Notes under the pieces: model-generated
Told to the model about the DNA's origin: nothing
Database searches by the model: none
Seen by the model: the letters and a program-made list of their open reading frames with translations, nothing else
Program-made: the position numbers and the translations under genes
Source of the DNA: Bacillus bingmayongensis
Lineage (GTDB): Bacteria; Bacillota; Bacilli; Bacillales; Bacillaceae_G
Direction: 5' to 3'
Length of the DNA: 64,000 nt
Assembly (NCBI RefSeq): GCF_000299035.1
Contig: NZ_JH921519.1
Location: forward strand, 246,089-310,088
In this document: piece after piece, positions 8,067-15,831 of the stretch
Layout: the number at the start of each line of letters is the position of its first letter
How positions within the stretch are numbered: the first letter of the stretch is position 1

Positions 8067-8542
8067 TTTTACTATAGATGCTAAAAGTAATAATTTAAAA
8101 AATCAGACATTCCAATCATATATAAACCTAAAAATACAATATACTCCAGTAACAAGTACTACTTCTCCTTAAAAGCACTATGCGTTGCATATATGAAATT
8201 TCTACTGAGCAATAACGGTTTCTTATTTTTTATACAAATAAAAAAAGCCCAAAATTATTAAAGATGATTCACCGTCTATTTCACTTGTTCTGCCAAGACA
8301 AGCTATCTCCAATATTAGAAGAAAGACTTTCTTTAATAAATTGAGCTTTATAAACAACATTTTTCAAATAATTTTATTTAAAAATTATCTTTCTTTTTTT
8401 CTGCCCAAAAACGACTTTTTAAAAGTTCCTGCCCCAATCCTGCCCCATAAGTGGTGTTTCATCAATTTTAACAACAAGTTATACAACAGAAAAACATTGT
8501 TATATCAACGATTGTAACTATTCATTTTTTCTATAAACACCA
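8067..8542. other. Gene-free junction between element and core chromosome
   Basis: This AT-rich stretch of 476 bp holds no convincing gene. It must contain or adjoin the right attachment site, because the cargo gene lies on one side and the conserved lactate permease on the other. The only notable structure is a tandem 10-bp repeat, TCCTGCCCCA at 8427-8436 and 8438-8447. The matching left end is outside the window, so the core sequence cannot be defined. Confidence 0.4.
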
Positions 8543-10204
8543 TCACGGAATCATCCACGTTAAATAATAAGCTTGTACATATGTCATAATACCAACAATG
8601 ATTACAAAGAATAAACTATGTTTTACGGTAAAACGGAATAAATCAGATTCTTTTCCAGCGAGTCCTACTGCTGCACATGCGATAGCAATTGATTGCGGAG
8701 AAATCATTTTACCCGTTACACCACCTGTTGTATTTGCGGCAACAAGCAATACTTCTTTTACACCGACTTGCTGTGCTGTAATAGCTTGCAAATTAGAGAA
8801 TAGTGCATTTGCCGATGTATCTGATCCTGTTAGGAATACGCCAATCCAGCCAAGGAATGGTGAGAAGAACGGGAATAATTCACCTGTTCCTGCTAATGCT
8901 AGTGCGAGTGTTGACGATAAACCAGAATAGTTTGCGATAAATGCAAATCCTAATACGAAACCGATAGATAGAATTGGCATTTTTAATTCTTGTAACGTTT
9001 CTGCAAATGTTTCTACTGCTTGTTTTGCACTCATTTTTAAGACAATGATAGAAATAATACATGCAATTAAAATCGCTGTTCCTGTTGCGGATAAAATGTC
9101 GAACTTTAATACTGCATCATAAGGTGTTGGTTTATTTACAATCGGTTCTGCCTTCATCACTAAATTATGCAAACCCGGAATTTGAAACTTAAATACAAGA
9201 CCTTCTAACGCCCCGCCTGGTGCAAATAACGTTTTGAAGAAACCTTGACTCCAAATAACAACCATCACTGTCAAAATTATAAATGGTGACCAAGCCTTTA
9301 CAACTTTTCCGGCTGTTAATTTCGGCATGGATGAAGCTGTCGTTGTTGCCGCCACTTCAACGTTCGCTTGATTAGATTGATAGATTTCTTTCGGCTGCCA
9401 TACTTTTAGGAATAACGCTAAACATACTAAGCTGACAAGCGCTGATGTAATATCCGGAAGTTCTGGTCCTAAAAACGTCGCTGTAATAAATTGCGTAATT
9501 GCAAAAGAGCCACCTGCTACAAATAGTGCAGGCCATGTTTGTTTGACCCCTTTGAAGCCATCCATTAAAAATACGATAAAAAATGGAACAAACATTGATA
9601 AAAACGGCAATTGATGCCCAGCCATTTGTCCAATTTTATGTGGATCAATACCTGTTACTTGTCCCGCAACTGTAATCGGAATCCCCATTGCTCCGAACGC
9701 TACCGGCGCTGTATTTGCAATTAAGCAAAGTCCAGCTGCATATAACGGATTTAAACCAAGACCAGCAAGAAGCGCTGCCGTAATTGCTACCGGTGCACCA
9801 AATCCAGCTGCCCCTTCCAAAAATGCACCAAATGAAAAACCAATTAAAATAACGAGTAAACGATGATCATTCGTAATCGATAATACCGATGCACGAATCA
9901 CATCAAACTGTCCTGTTTTGACAGAAATTTTATATAAAAATACCGACATCACAATAATCCACGCAATTGGCCATAACCCATATGCAAAACCATATCCGGT
10001 TGCTGCCATCGCCATTGTAAACGGCATTTTATACGCAAATAGCGCAACTAAAATCGTTAATACAACTGTAATAAATCCTGCTACATATCCCTTCATACGA
10101 AAGACTGCTAAAGCCAAGAAAAAAAAGATAATTGGAATAAGTGCTACCGCTGCGGAAATCCAAATGTTACCGAACGGATCGTAAACTTGTGTCCATATGC
10201 CCAT
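8543..10204 (-). CDS. lctP: L-lactate permease (LctP/LldP family)
   Basis: A 553-residue polytopic membrane protein of the lactate permease family, which imports L-lactate with protons. About 13 hydrophobic segments are visible. Family signatures include [17 protein letters not shown] (about 125-141) and the C-terminal [21 protein letters not shown]. Length is typical. AGAAAGGGAGAGG precedes the ATG. A strong cre-like palindrome lies about 103 bp upstream, consistent with carbon catabolite repression by CcpA. No lactate utilisation genes (lutABC) or dehydrogenase are next to it in this window. B. cereus group genomes usually carry more than one paralogue. Confidence 0.93.
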   Translation of the reverse strand: MGIWTQVYDPFGNIWISAAVALIPIIFFFLALAVFRMKGYVAGFITVVLTILVALFAYKMPFTMAMAATGYGFAYGLWPIAWIIVMSVFLYKISVKTGQFDVIRASVLSITNDHRLLVILIGFSFGAFLEGAAGFGAPVAITAALLAGLGLNPLYAAGLCLIANTAPVAFGAMGIPITVAGQVTGIDPHKIGQMAGHQLPFLSMFVPFFIVFLMDGFKGVKQTWPALFVAGGSFAITQFITATFLGPELPDITSALVSLVCLALFLKVWQPKEIYQSNQANVEVAATTTASSMPKLTAGKVVKAWSPFIILTVMVVIWSQGFFKTLFAPGGALEGLVFKFQIPGLHNLVMKAEPIVNKPTPYDAVLKFDILSATGTAILIACIISIIVLKMSAKQAVETFAETLQELKMPILSIGFVLGFAFIANYSGLSSTLALALAGTGELFPFFSPFLGWIGVFLTGSDTSANALFSNLQAITAQQVGVKEVLLVAANTTGGVTGKMISPQSIAIACAAVGLAGKESDLFRFTVKHSLFFVIIVGIMTYVQAYYLTWMIP

Positions 10205-10306
10205 TGTCCTCTCCCTTTCTGTAATCCCCTGTTTTAAAATCCCTATAATCCTATCAATAGGCTATCCGGTCATCATACCTTTGAACCTAAAATAAAAAAC
10301 GTTTTA

Positions 10307-10320
10307 AGAAAACGTTTTCA
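10307..10320. promoter_or_regulatory. cre-like catabolite repression site
   Basis: AGAAAACGTTTTCA matches the TGWAANCGNTNWCA cre consensus at 13 of 14 positions and contains a 12-bp perfect palindrome (10308-10319). A half-similar AAAAAACGTTTTAA lies just before it. It sits about 103 bp upstream of the lactate permease start, a suitable place for CcpA repression. Confidence 0.65.
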
Positions 10321-10413
10321 AACATTTGTATTAATACTTTACCATATCATTTTTATTTTAAAAAGATATTTTTGGTGAATTTTCTAATTTTTTAGGCAAA
10401 TTGTTCACTTTTT

Positions 10414-10467
10414 ATAAAGTGAAACTTTAATCAGTGGGGGTCTTACTGCCCGCAAATAGCGGGATAA
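10414..10467 (+). repeat. Dispersed repeat family 2, short copy
   Basis: Shares AAAGTGAAACTTTAATCAGTG and TGCCCGCAAATAGCGGGATAAA with related copies at 14239-14274, 25813-25966 and, more degraded, 52933-53005. This copy lacks the middle part present in the long copy. It looks like a B. cereus group intergenic repeat that loses its centre by deletion. Confidence 0.6.
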
Positions 10468-10512
10468 ATTTATAATAGAAAAAAAGTCGGTTTCATTCTT
10501 CCCTCATTATTT

Positions 10513-10585
10513 TAAACAAACGTTTGATTAATAAAAGAAAAGGCTGTCACCCTGGCGTATTTCACTTTAAACAAACGTTTGATTA
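10513..10585. repeat. Two copies of an 18-bp palindromic motif
   Basis: TAAACAAACGTTTGATTA occurs identically at 10513-10530 and 10568-10585. The same 18-mer recurs at 21484-21501, and near-identical copies lie at 49061-49078 (reverse complement, 17 of 18) and 41865-41882 (about 15 of 18). The core CAAACGTTTG is palindromic. Three of the other copies abut the T-run of an intrinsic terminator. Confidence 0.6.
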
Positions 10586-10615
10586 AAAGTCTCATGCCTC
10601 GTTCAGCACAATACA

Positions 10616-10650
10616 AAAAAAGAAAAAGCACTCGCAATTTGCAAGTGCCC
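10616..10650 (-). terminator. Terminator of the DUF2227-like gene
   Basis: On the minus strand a hairpin (GGCACTTGC / GCGAGTGC) is followed by TTTTTCTTTTTTT, directly after the stop codon of the upstream gene. Confidence 0.75.
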
Positions 10651-11147
10651 TACCTTCTTCTTCGGCTTCTTTTCTTTCGTCTCATAAGCTTTTTTCGGCG
10701 CGTATTTAATCGATCCGCTATAATGTGGAGTGCACTCGCAGCGATAACTCCAATTACAAATGTCGTTAAAGCAACATCATGTTCCTTTGCAATCTCAAGT
10801 AATCTTCCGTCTAGTACCGTTTTATTTAATATGTATAGGAATGGAGAAAAGACAAGAAGCATATACAATATACGAATAAGATCACCGATTACAATCGTAT
10901 GTGTTAAAAAAGAACGATGCGGCATCACACATTGATACGGATACCAAAAAATACGAAGCAATCCCCATTTATTATAGGCGTTACTATGAATATCCAAATC
11001 TGGTGTTAAGAAAAACGTGCCGATTAAAAATCCTATCGCAAAAGTGAGTAAAAAATCAAAATTTGTTAGTCCATACGAAACAAGCATAAACAAAACAATC
11101 GGGAGAGAAAGTAAGTTTATTTTCGTATGTGTTTTTCCTGATGGCAT
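10650..11147 (-). CDS. Membrane metal-dependent hydrolase-like protein (DUF2227/YdjM type)
   Basis: A 165-residue membrane protein starting MPSGKTHTKINL, the signature of the DUF2227 family related to the YdjM/DUF457 metal-dependent hydrolases. Conserved potential metal ligands are H7, the DLDIHS segment at about 50-55 and HRSFLTHT at about 77-84. Three or four membrane segments surround them. The C-terminus is strongly basic (RRKKLMRRKKRSRRRR), probably cytoplasmic. GAGGAAGTG precedes the start. The biological substrate of this family is unknown. It is followed by an intrinsic terminator and lies downstream of the YkvA-like gene on the same strand. Confidence 0.75.
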   Translation of the reverse strand: MPSGKTHTKINLLSLPIVLFMLVSYGLTNFDFLLTFAIGFLIGTFFLTPDLDIHSNAYNKWGLLRIFWYPYQCVMPHRSFLTHTIVIGDLIRILYMLLVFSPFLYILNKTVLDGRLLEIAKEHDVALTTFVIGVIAASALHIIADRLNTRRKKLMRRKKRSRRRR

Positions 11148-11196
11148 AGTACACTTCCTCGCTTATGTTTGCCCTGCCATTTCTGACAGTTCTCAC

Positions 11197-11562
11197 CTAT
11201 TGATCTAATTTTTGATCGATAAACGATGTGTCTATATCCGAACCAAACCAATCCGCTAATTTCATCTGTGCTTTTTCTTTTACATCTTCATTTACATACA
11301 TGGATGCTTGCAAAAGTGCAGCTGTTAATGCACCTAAATCATCCGTATAGCCAATCCCAGCTATAAAATCTGGAATCGCATCAATTGGAGCAATAAAGTA
11401 GGCAAGTGCTCCGATAATGGTTGCCTTTACTCGCTTTGGAACATCCGGTCTTTGCATAACGTAAAACAGCAATAAGCTCGCATAAATAACCGATTGTCCT
11501 GCTTGTTTCGCTACATGTTTCACTTTATTCCAAAACGCTTCGACTGAAAATTTTCGTTCCAT
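11197..11562 (-). CDS. YkvA-like DUF1232 membrane protein
   Basis: The start is set at the ATG at 11562 because GGGGGCTC lies 8 bases before it; the ATG at 11577 has no ribosome binding site. The 121-residue protein has the DUF1232 core ALAYFIAPIDAIPDFIAGIGYTDDLGAL with the conserved PxDxxPD and DDLG motifs. This core is found in YkvA and many small membrane-associated proteins of unknown function. One or two hydrophobic helices flank it. It precedes the DUF2227-like gene by about 50 bp on the same strand, so the two may be cotranscribed. Confidence 0.85.
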   Translation of the reverse strand: MERKFSVEAFWNKVKHVAKQAGQSVIYASLLLFYVMQRPDVPKRVKATIIGALAYFIAPIDAIPDFIAGIGYTDDLGALTAALLQASMYVNEDVKEKAQMKLADWFGSDIDTSFIDQKLDQ

Positions 11563-11770
11563 ATAAAGAGCCCCCATGTTTTGTTTTTTTCATTATACGC
11601 AAAAAGTAGATGTGCTTCAAAAAGAAGGAACTAGCTCCATTAGTCAATTAAACGTTCATGAAATATACACATAACCTATCAATAAAAACTTATTGTAACA
11701 GACAACAGCAAAAAGAACAAGTGTTCGACGTTATTTCCCGCTATTTACTTTAATTACAATAAGATTTTTC

Positions 11771-11905
11771 ATATATAAATCACGGCTGTGAAAACAAAAG
11801 AAGACCTGCTCTCATTTTCTCCCTTTGTTTTAAAATCGGCATGGGGCAGCTTCTATGCTTGGGCGGACGCTCTCTCCCCTCTAAAAAGAAATGGTTTATA
11901 TATTT
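11771..11905 (-). repeat. MITE-like repeat family 1, inverted deletion copy (D)
   Basis: The minus strand of this stretch matches the copy at 25151-25310, sharing TGGGCGGA-GCTCTCTC-CCT, CATTTTCT-CTTTGTTTTAAA and ATGGGGC blocks. It lacks about 20 bp in the middle. The ends form a short terminal inverted repeat (ATATATAAATCA / rc ATATATAAACCA). Size and base pairing resemble the B. cereus group bcr1 element, but I cannot confirm the name. Confidence 0.55.
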
Positions 11906-12274
11906 TCTATCAATATTTCTCAATATAAAATATCGGATTTCTCTTAACATTCTCTTTTATCTTTGTTATATTTTCTAGTTGACGAGCATATAAACCAATG
12001 TTAAAGTTTTCTCTGGCAGCAACAATAAAAAATACAAAAACTGTAAAACGTTATAGTGTTTCTAAGAATTGAATTTTGTTGTATAATACAGAAATGACGT
12101 TATGCTTATGGATCAACAAAAGAAACGGCAGGAAACCAAATGAGTATGCATAGTTAAAGTCGTATATGGGTGATATAGGAAACTCTACTCATGGCCTAGA
12201 AAACTATGTATTTTTTATTTTAGCATTTTTCGCTCCAAAATCGACCAAGCCTGATAGAGAAAGGGTGGAAATGG
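11906..12274 (+). promoter_or_regulatory. Promoter and structured leader of ltaS
   Basis: A perfect TATAAT (12082-12087) with only a weak -35 lies about 190 bp before the LTA synthase start, leaving a long 5' leader. In the leader ATGAGTA (12140-12146) can pair with TACTCAT (12186-12192), and CATAGTT (12149-12155) with AACTATG (12202-12208). These two helices interlock like a pseudoknot. A five-codon reading frame (ATG at 12140) is also present. I match this to no known riboswitch. Confidence 0.4.
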
Positions 12275-14203
12275 ATGAAGGAATCTTTAAAATCACAATT
12301 TCAAAATGTGCGTTTTACTTTGTTCGTTGCTTTGGCCTTATGGCTAAAAACTTACATCATAACGCGTACGAGCTTTGATTTGAAACTTGAATCTTTCATG
12401 CAAGAATTTATCTTATTTATTAGTCCATTGGCAGCATCATTACTGCTTGTGGGTCTTGCATTATTCGCAAAAGGAAAGAAACGTAATTATATAGCACTTG
12501 GAATTGATTTTGTTTTAACAATCGTTCTTGTTGGTAACGTAATGTTCTACGGATTCTATAATGACTTCGTTACTTTACCCGTACTTGGGCAAACATCCAA
12601 CTTTGGACAGTTAGGATCCAGTGTAAAAGAACTATTTAACTACAAAATCATCGTTGCATTTGCTGATATTGTTATCTTTTCGGTTCTATTAAAGAAAAAG
12701 AAAAACTTTGCAAAAACGGAGCGCGTATCACGTCCGATGCGTTCTTTGTACTTCGTATCAACGGTTGCTATTTTCTTCGCAAACTTAGGGCTTGCAGAAA
12801 CTGAGCGTCCGGAACTATTAACACGTTCATTTGACCGCGTTATGCTTGTGAAAAACTTAGGTTTATATGCTCACCAAGTATATGATCTTGGCTTACAAGC
12901 AAAATCAAGTTCACAAAAAGCATTTGCTGATGGTAGCAAATTACAAGAAACAGAAAACTATGTGAAGACAATACAAAGTAAACCAGATCCAAATATGTTT
13001 GGCGCGGCAAAAGGGAAAAACGTAATTGTCGTTTCTCTTGAATCACTACAAACGTTCTTAATTGGTGCAAAAGTCGGCGATCAGGAAGTTACACCATTCT
13101 TAAACCAATTTGCAAAAGAAAGTTATTACTTCGATAACTTCTTCCACCAAACTGGTCAAGGAAAAACTTCAGATGCTGAATTCTTAGTAGATACATCATT
13201 ATATCCATTAGACCGCGGTGCTGTATTCTTTACACACGGTAACAATGAATATACTGCAACACCAGAAATTCTGCGTCAGCAAGGGTATTACACAGCTGTA
13301 TTCCATGCAAACAACGCAACATTCTGGAACCGCAACATCATGTATCCAGCACTTGGTTATGATCGTTATTACAACGAACTTGACTATAAAATTACTCCAG
13401 AAACAAAATTAAACTGGGGATTAAAAGATATCGAGTACTTTAATCAATCAGTGGATATGTTAAAACAAGTGAAGCAACCATTCTACACTCGCTTCCTTAG
13501 TTTAACCAATCACTATCCATTTACGTATGATGACGATACAAAATTAATTGAGCCTTACAACTCTGGTGACCGCGTATTTGACGATTACATGGTAACAGCT
13601 CGTTACTTAGACGAAGCACTGAAAAACTTTATTGAACGTCTAAAAGCAGAAGGTATTTATGATAACTCTGTTATCGTATTCTATGGTGACCACTATGGTA
13701 TTTCTGAAAACCATAACCGTGCAATGGCACAATTCTTAGGAAAAGAAGAAATTACAACATTTGATCATATGAATTTACAACGTACACCAATGTTCATTCA
13801 TGTTCCAGGTCAAACAGAAGGTCAAACAATTTCAAAACCAACTGGTGAAATTGATATTAAACCAACAATTCTAAACTTACTTGGTGTTGATTCGAGCGAT
13901 GACGTTCGTTTTGGTCATGATGTATTCTCACCGGATAATAAAGGATTCGTTGTTCTTCGTGACGGTAGTTTTGTTACAGAGAAGCATATGTATGCAAACA
14001 GGACATTCTATGACCGTACAACTGGTGAAGTCGTAGAGGTACCAAAAGAAGAAGCTCAAGCAATGATCGATCGTGCTCAAAATGAACTGCGCATGTCTGA
14101 TAAACTCATTGAGGGAGACTTACTTCGCTTCTCTGAAAGCAACAAAATTAAAACGGGCCAAGTAAAAACAATTATTAAAGAAGACCCAAAAGACGCTGAG
14201 TAA
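12275..14203 (+). CDS. ltaS: Lipoteichoic acid synthase
   Basis: The 642-residue membrane enzyme of the LtaS family polymerises glycerol phosphate from phosphatidylglycerol onto a glycolipid anchor on the outer face of the membrane. Five N-terminal membrane segments (about 1-170) precede an extracellular sulfatase-fold domain starting at VIVVSLESLQ. The catalytic threonine is T298 in GQGKTSDAEF, and metal ligands include the E in SLESLQ and the YGDHYG segment. GAAAGGGTGG precedes the ATG. Length and architecture match S. aureus LtaS. B. cereus group strains have several paralogues (LtaS, YfnI, YqgS, YvgJ types), so which one this is cannot be fixed by sight. A terminator overlaps the stop codon. 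Confidence 0.93.
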   Translation: MKESLKSQFQNVRFTLFVALALWLKTYIITRTSFDLKLESFMQEFILFISPLAASLLLVGLALFAKGKKRNYIALGIDFVLTIVLVGNVMFYGFYNDFVTLPVLGQTSNFGQLGSSVKELFNYKIIVAFADIVIFSVLLKKKKNFAKTERVSRPMRSLYFVSTVAIFFANLGLAETERPELLTRSFDRVMLVKNLGLYAHQVYDLGLQAKSSSQKAFADGSKLQETENYVKTIQSKPDPNMFGAAKGKNVIVVSLESLQTFLIGAKVGDQEVTPFLNQFAKESYYFDNFFHQTGQGKTSDAEFLVDTSLYPLDRGAVFFTHGNNEYTATPEILRQQGYYTAVFHANNATFWNRNIMYPALGYDRYYNELDYKITPETKLNWGLKDIEYFNQSVDMLKQVKQPFYTRFLSLTNHYPFTYDDDTKLIEPYNSGDRVFDDYMVTARYLDEALKNFIERLKAEGIYDNSVIVFYGDHYGISENHNRAMAQFLGKEEITTFDHMNLQRTPMFIHVPGQTEGQTISKPTGEIDIKPTILNLLGVDSSDDVRFGHDVFSPDNKGFVVLRDGSFVTEKHMYANRTFYDRTTGEVVEVPKEEAQAMIDRAQNELRMSDKLIEGDLLRFSESNKIKTGQVKTIIKEDPKDAE

Positions 14204-14219
14204 TCTCAGCGTCTTTTTT
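14191..14219 (+). terminator. Terminator of ltaS
   Basis: A hairpin AGACGCTGAG / CTCAGCGTCT overlaps the stop codon and is followed by TTTTTT. Confidence 0.9.
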
Positions 14220-14238
14220 ATGTACACCATTTAAAAAA

Positions 14239-14274
14239 TGGAGGTTCTTACTGCCCGCGAATAGCGGGATAAAA
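14239..14274 (+). repeat. Dispersed repeat family 2, 3' fragment
   Basis: TGGAGGTTCTTACTGCCCGC followed by GAATAGCGGGATAAAA matches the 3' part of the repeat at 10414-10467 and of the long copy at 25813-25966. The 5' half is absent. Confidence 0.55.
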
Positions 14275-14333
14275 TTACACAATCTTCACCAAATATTTAC
14301 ATGAAATTCATGAAACATCTCTATAATAGAATT

Positions 14334-14592
14334 TGTAAACAATGTTCTGTCCATTCCCCACCTATCAGTTCACAACTTTGCGTTAGGTCCCCATGGGGAA
14401 TACCAGAATCATTTGTGTAACAATGCCTTTGATGTTACTGAGTAGTAACATCCATTGTCTTAGTAAAGTAAGTCCGTCCGGTTTACTGGTCACCTTACTA
14501 GGCTATACCGAGACAATATCCCTATGAAACAAGCTACCCTCCTTATGCAACATTGTTGCAAGCAACGTTCTATATGAATGTTGCTTTTTTTT
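14334..14592 (+). ncRNA. Structured RNA or attenuator upstream of dat
   Basis: This gene-free stretch has strong covarying-type structure. A closing stem AACAATGTT (14338-14346) with AACATTGTT (14549-14557) encloses three hairpins: ATTCCCCA / TGGGGAAT (14353-14402 region), ACAATG-GATGTTACT / AGTAACATC-CATTGT, and AGTAAG / CTTACT. A textbook terminator GCAACGTTC / GAATGTTGC plus T8 (14562-14592) follows four bases after the closing stem. GTTGC of the closing strand can also pair with the terminator's GCAAC, giving a possible antiterminator. A TATAAT lies at 14322-14327. The dat gene begins 157 bp downstream. A riboswitch-like leader or an independent small RNA fits; I do not recognise the class. 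Confidence 0.55.
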
Positions 14593-14748
14593 ATTTCTAA
14601 AAAGCAGGATTCTCATTTCTCATTTGCGAATTTGTATATGCAAAATACAATAAATTGAAGTTTCTGTAGGTGAGATAACTTTACACTTATCGCCCACAAA
14701 AGAACCACCACTCATCATTCAAACAATTAAGAAAGGATGGGAAGTAAA

Positions 14749-15621
14749 ATGGCATACGAAAGATTTGTATTATGGAATGATAAAATTATTGATACAAATA
14801 AAAAAGAGCCGTACATACAATTAGAAGAACGTGGCTTACAATTTGGAGATGGTGTCTATGAAGTAATCCGTATTTATAAAGGAACCATCCACTTATTAGA
14901 TCCACATTTAACTCGGTTATACCGTTCAATGGATGAAATAGAATTAACACTACCTTTCTCTAAAGCAGAACTCATTACACTACTTTATAAATTACTCGAA
15001 AATAATACATTCCAAGAAGATGGTATCATCTACCTACAAGTTTCTCGTGGAGTACAACACCGTACACATGCATTTCCCTTTGATGTACCCCCAACAATTT
15101 ATGCTTATATCTCAAAAAAAGAACGACCCGCTTTATGGATTGAATACGGGATACGTGCCATATCAGAGCCAGATGTACGTTGGCTCCGCTGTGATATTAA
15201 GTCCCTAAATTTATTACCAAACATATTAGCTGCTACAAAAGCAGAACGCAAAGGTTGTAAAGAAGCACTTCTCGTTCGTAATGGAATCGTTACAGAAGGA
15301 AGTCACTCTAACTTTTTTCTTGTAAAAAACGGGACTCTTTATACTCATCCTGCTAATCATCTAATCCTAAACGGGATTATCCGCCAATATATTCTTTCTT
15401 TAGCTAATAAACTACAGATTCCTGTTCAGGAAGAATTATTCAGCATTCGTGATGTTTATCATGCTGATGAATGTTTTTTTACAGGAACAACTGTAGAAGT
15501 GCTCCCGATGACGCATCTTGATGGCACCGCCATCCAAAATGGTCAAGTTGGGAGGGTCACCAAATTACTACAAAAAACATTTGTCCAAAGCTTTTCAACT
15601 TCTGACATCTCACCACTTTAA
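14749..15621 (+). CDS. dat: D-amino-acid (D-alanine) aminotransferase
   Basis: The start is set at the ATG at 14749, with GAAAGGATGGGA about 9 bases before it; the ATG at 14737 lies inside that ribosome binding site. The 290-residue protein is a class IV PLP aminotransferase that interconverts D-alanine and 2-oxoglutarate with pyruvate and D-glutamate, feeding peptidoglycan synthesis. Family motifs are ERGLQFGDGVYEVIR near the N-terminus, VSRGVQHRTHAFP, the Schiff-base lysine K151 in DIKSLN, and VTEGSHSNFFLV. Length matches Bacillus D-AAT. A terminator follows. The structured RNA ending in a terminator upstream may control it. Confidence 0.9.
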   Translation: MAYERFVLWNDKIIDTNKKEPYIQLEERGLQFGDGVYEVIRIYKGTIHLLDPHLTRLYRSMDEIELTLPFSKAELITLLYKLLENNTFQEDGIIYLQVSRGVQHRTHAFPFDVPPTIYAYISKKERPALWIEYGIRAISEPDVRWLRCDIKSLNLLPNILAATKAERKGCKEALLVRNGIVTEGSHSNFFLVKNGTLYTHPANHLILNGIIRQYILSLANKLQIPVQEELFSIRDVYHADECFFTGTTVEVLPMTHLDGTAIQNGQVGRVTKLLQKTFVQSFSTSDISPL

Positions 15622-15672
15622 ATACGAACATTTTTATTTCAAACACTTCTGAATATATGTTTTTTCATTTAA

Positions 15673-15706
15673 AATCAAGGTGGAGCATGCGCCTTGATTT
15701 TTTTTT
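15673..15706 (+). terminator. Terminator of dat
   Basis: A hairpin AATCAAGG / CCTTGATT is followed by nine Ts. Confidence 0.88.
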
Positions 15707-15831
15707 GTAATATTTTTGACATATTCAGATTCCCGCATAAACCTTGACAGTAATCGACATGCCTTTTAGAATTTTTAACAGTTGGTAAATATTTCATCAC
15801 TATATTACAGACAGAAAGGAATCGACAAAAC

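Noticed and set aside
8067-8542. tRNA gene as integration target
   Set aside because: No cloverleaf-like sequence or TTCGANTC box was found in the junction.
12166-12378. 70-codon frame overlapping the start of ltaS
   Set aside because: No ribosome binding site, overlaps the clear LtaS start by more than 100 bases, and the composition is not coding-like.
14334-14592. T-box or lysine riboswitch upstream of dat
   Set aside because: The conserved T-box antiterminator sequence and the lysine-box core motifs are not present.
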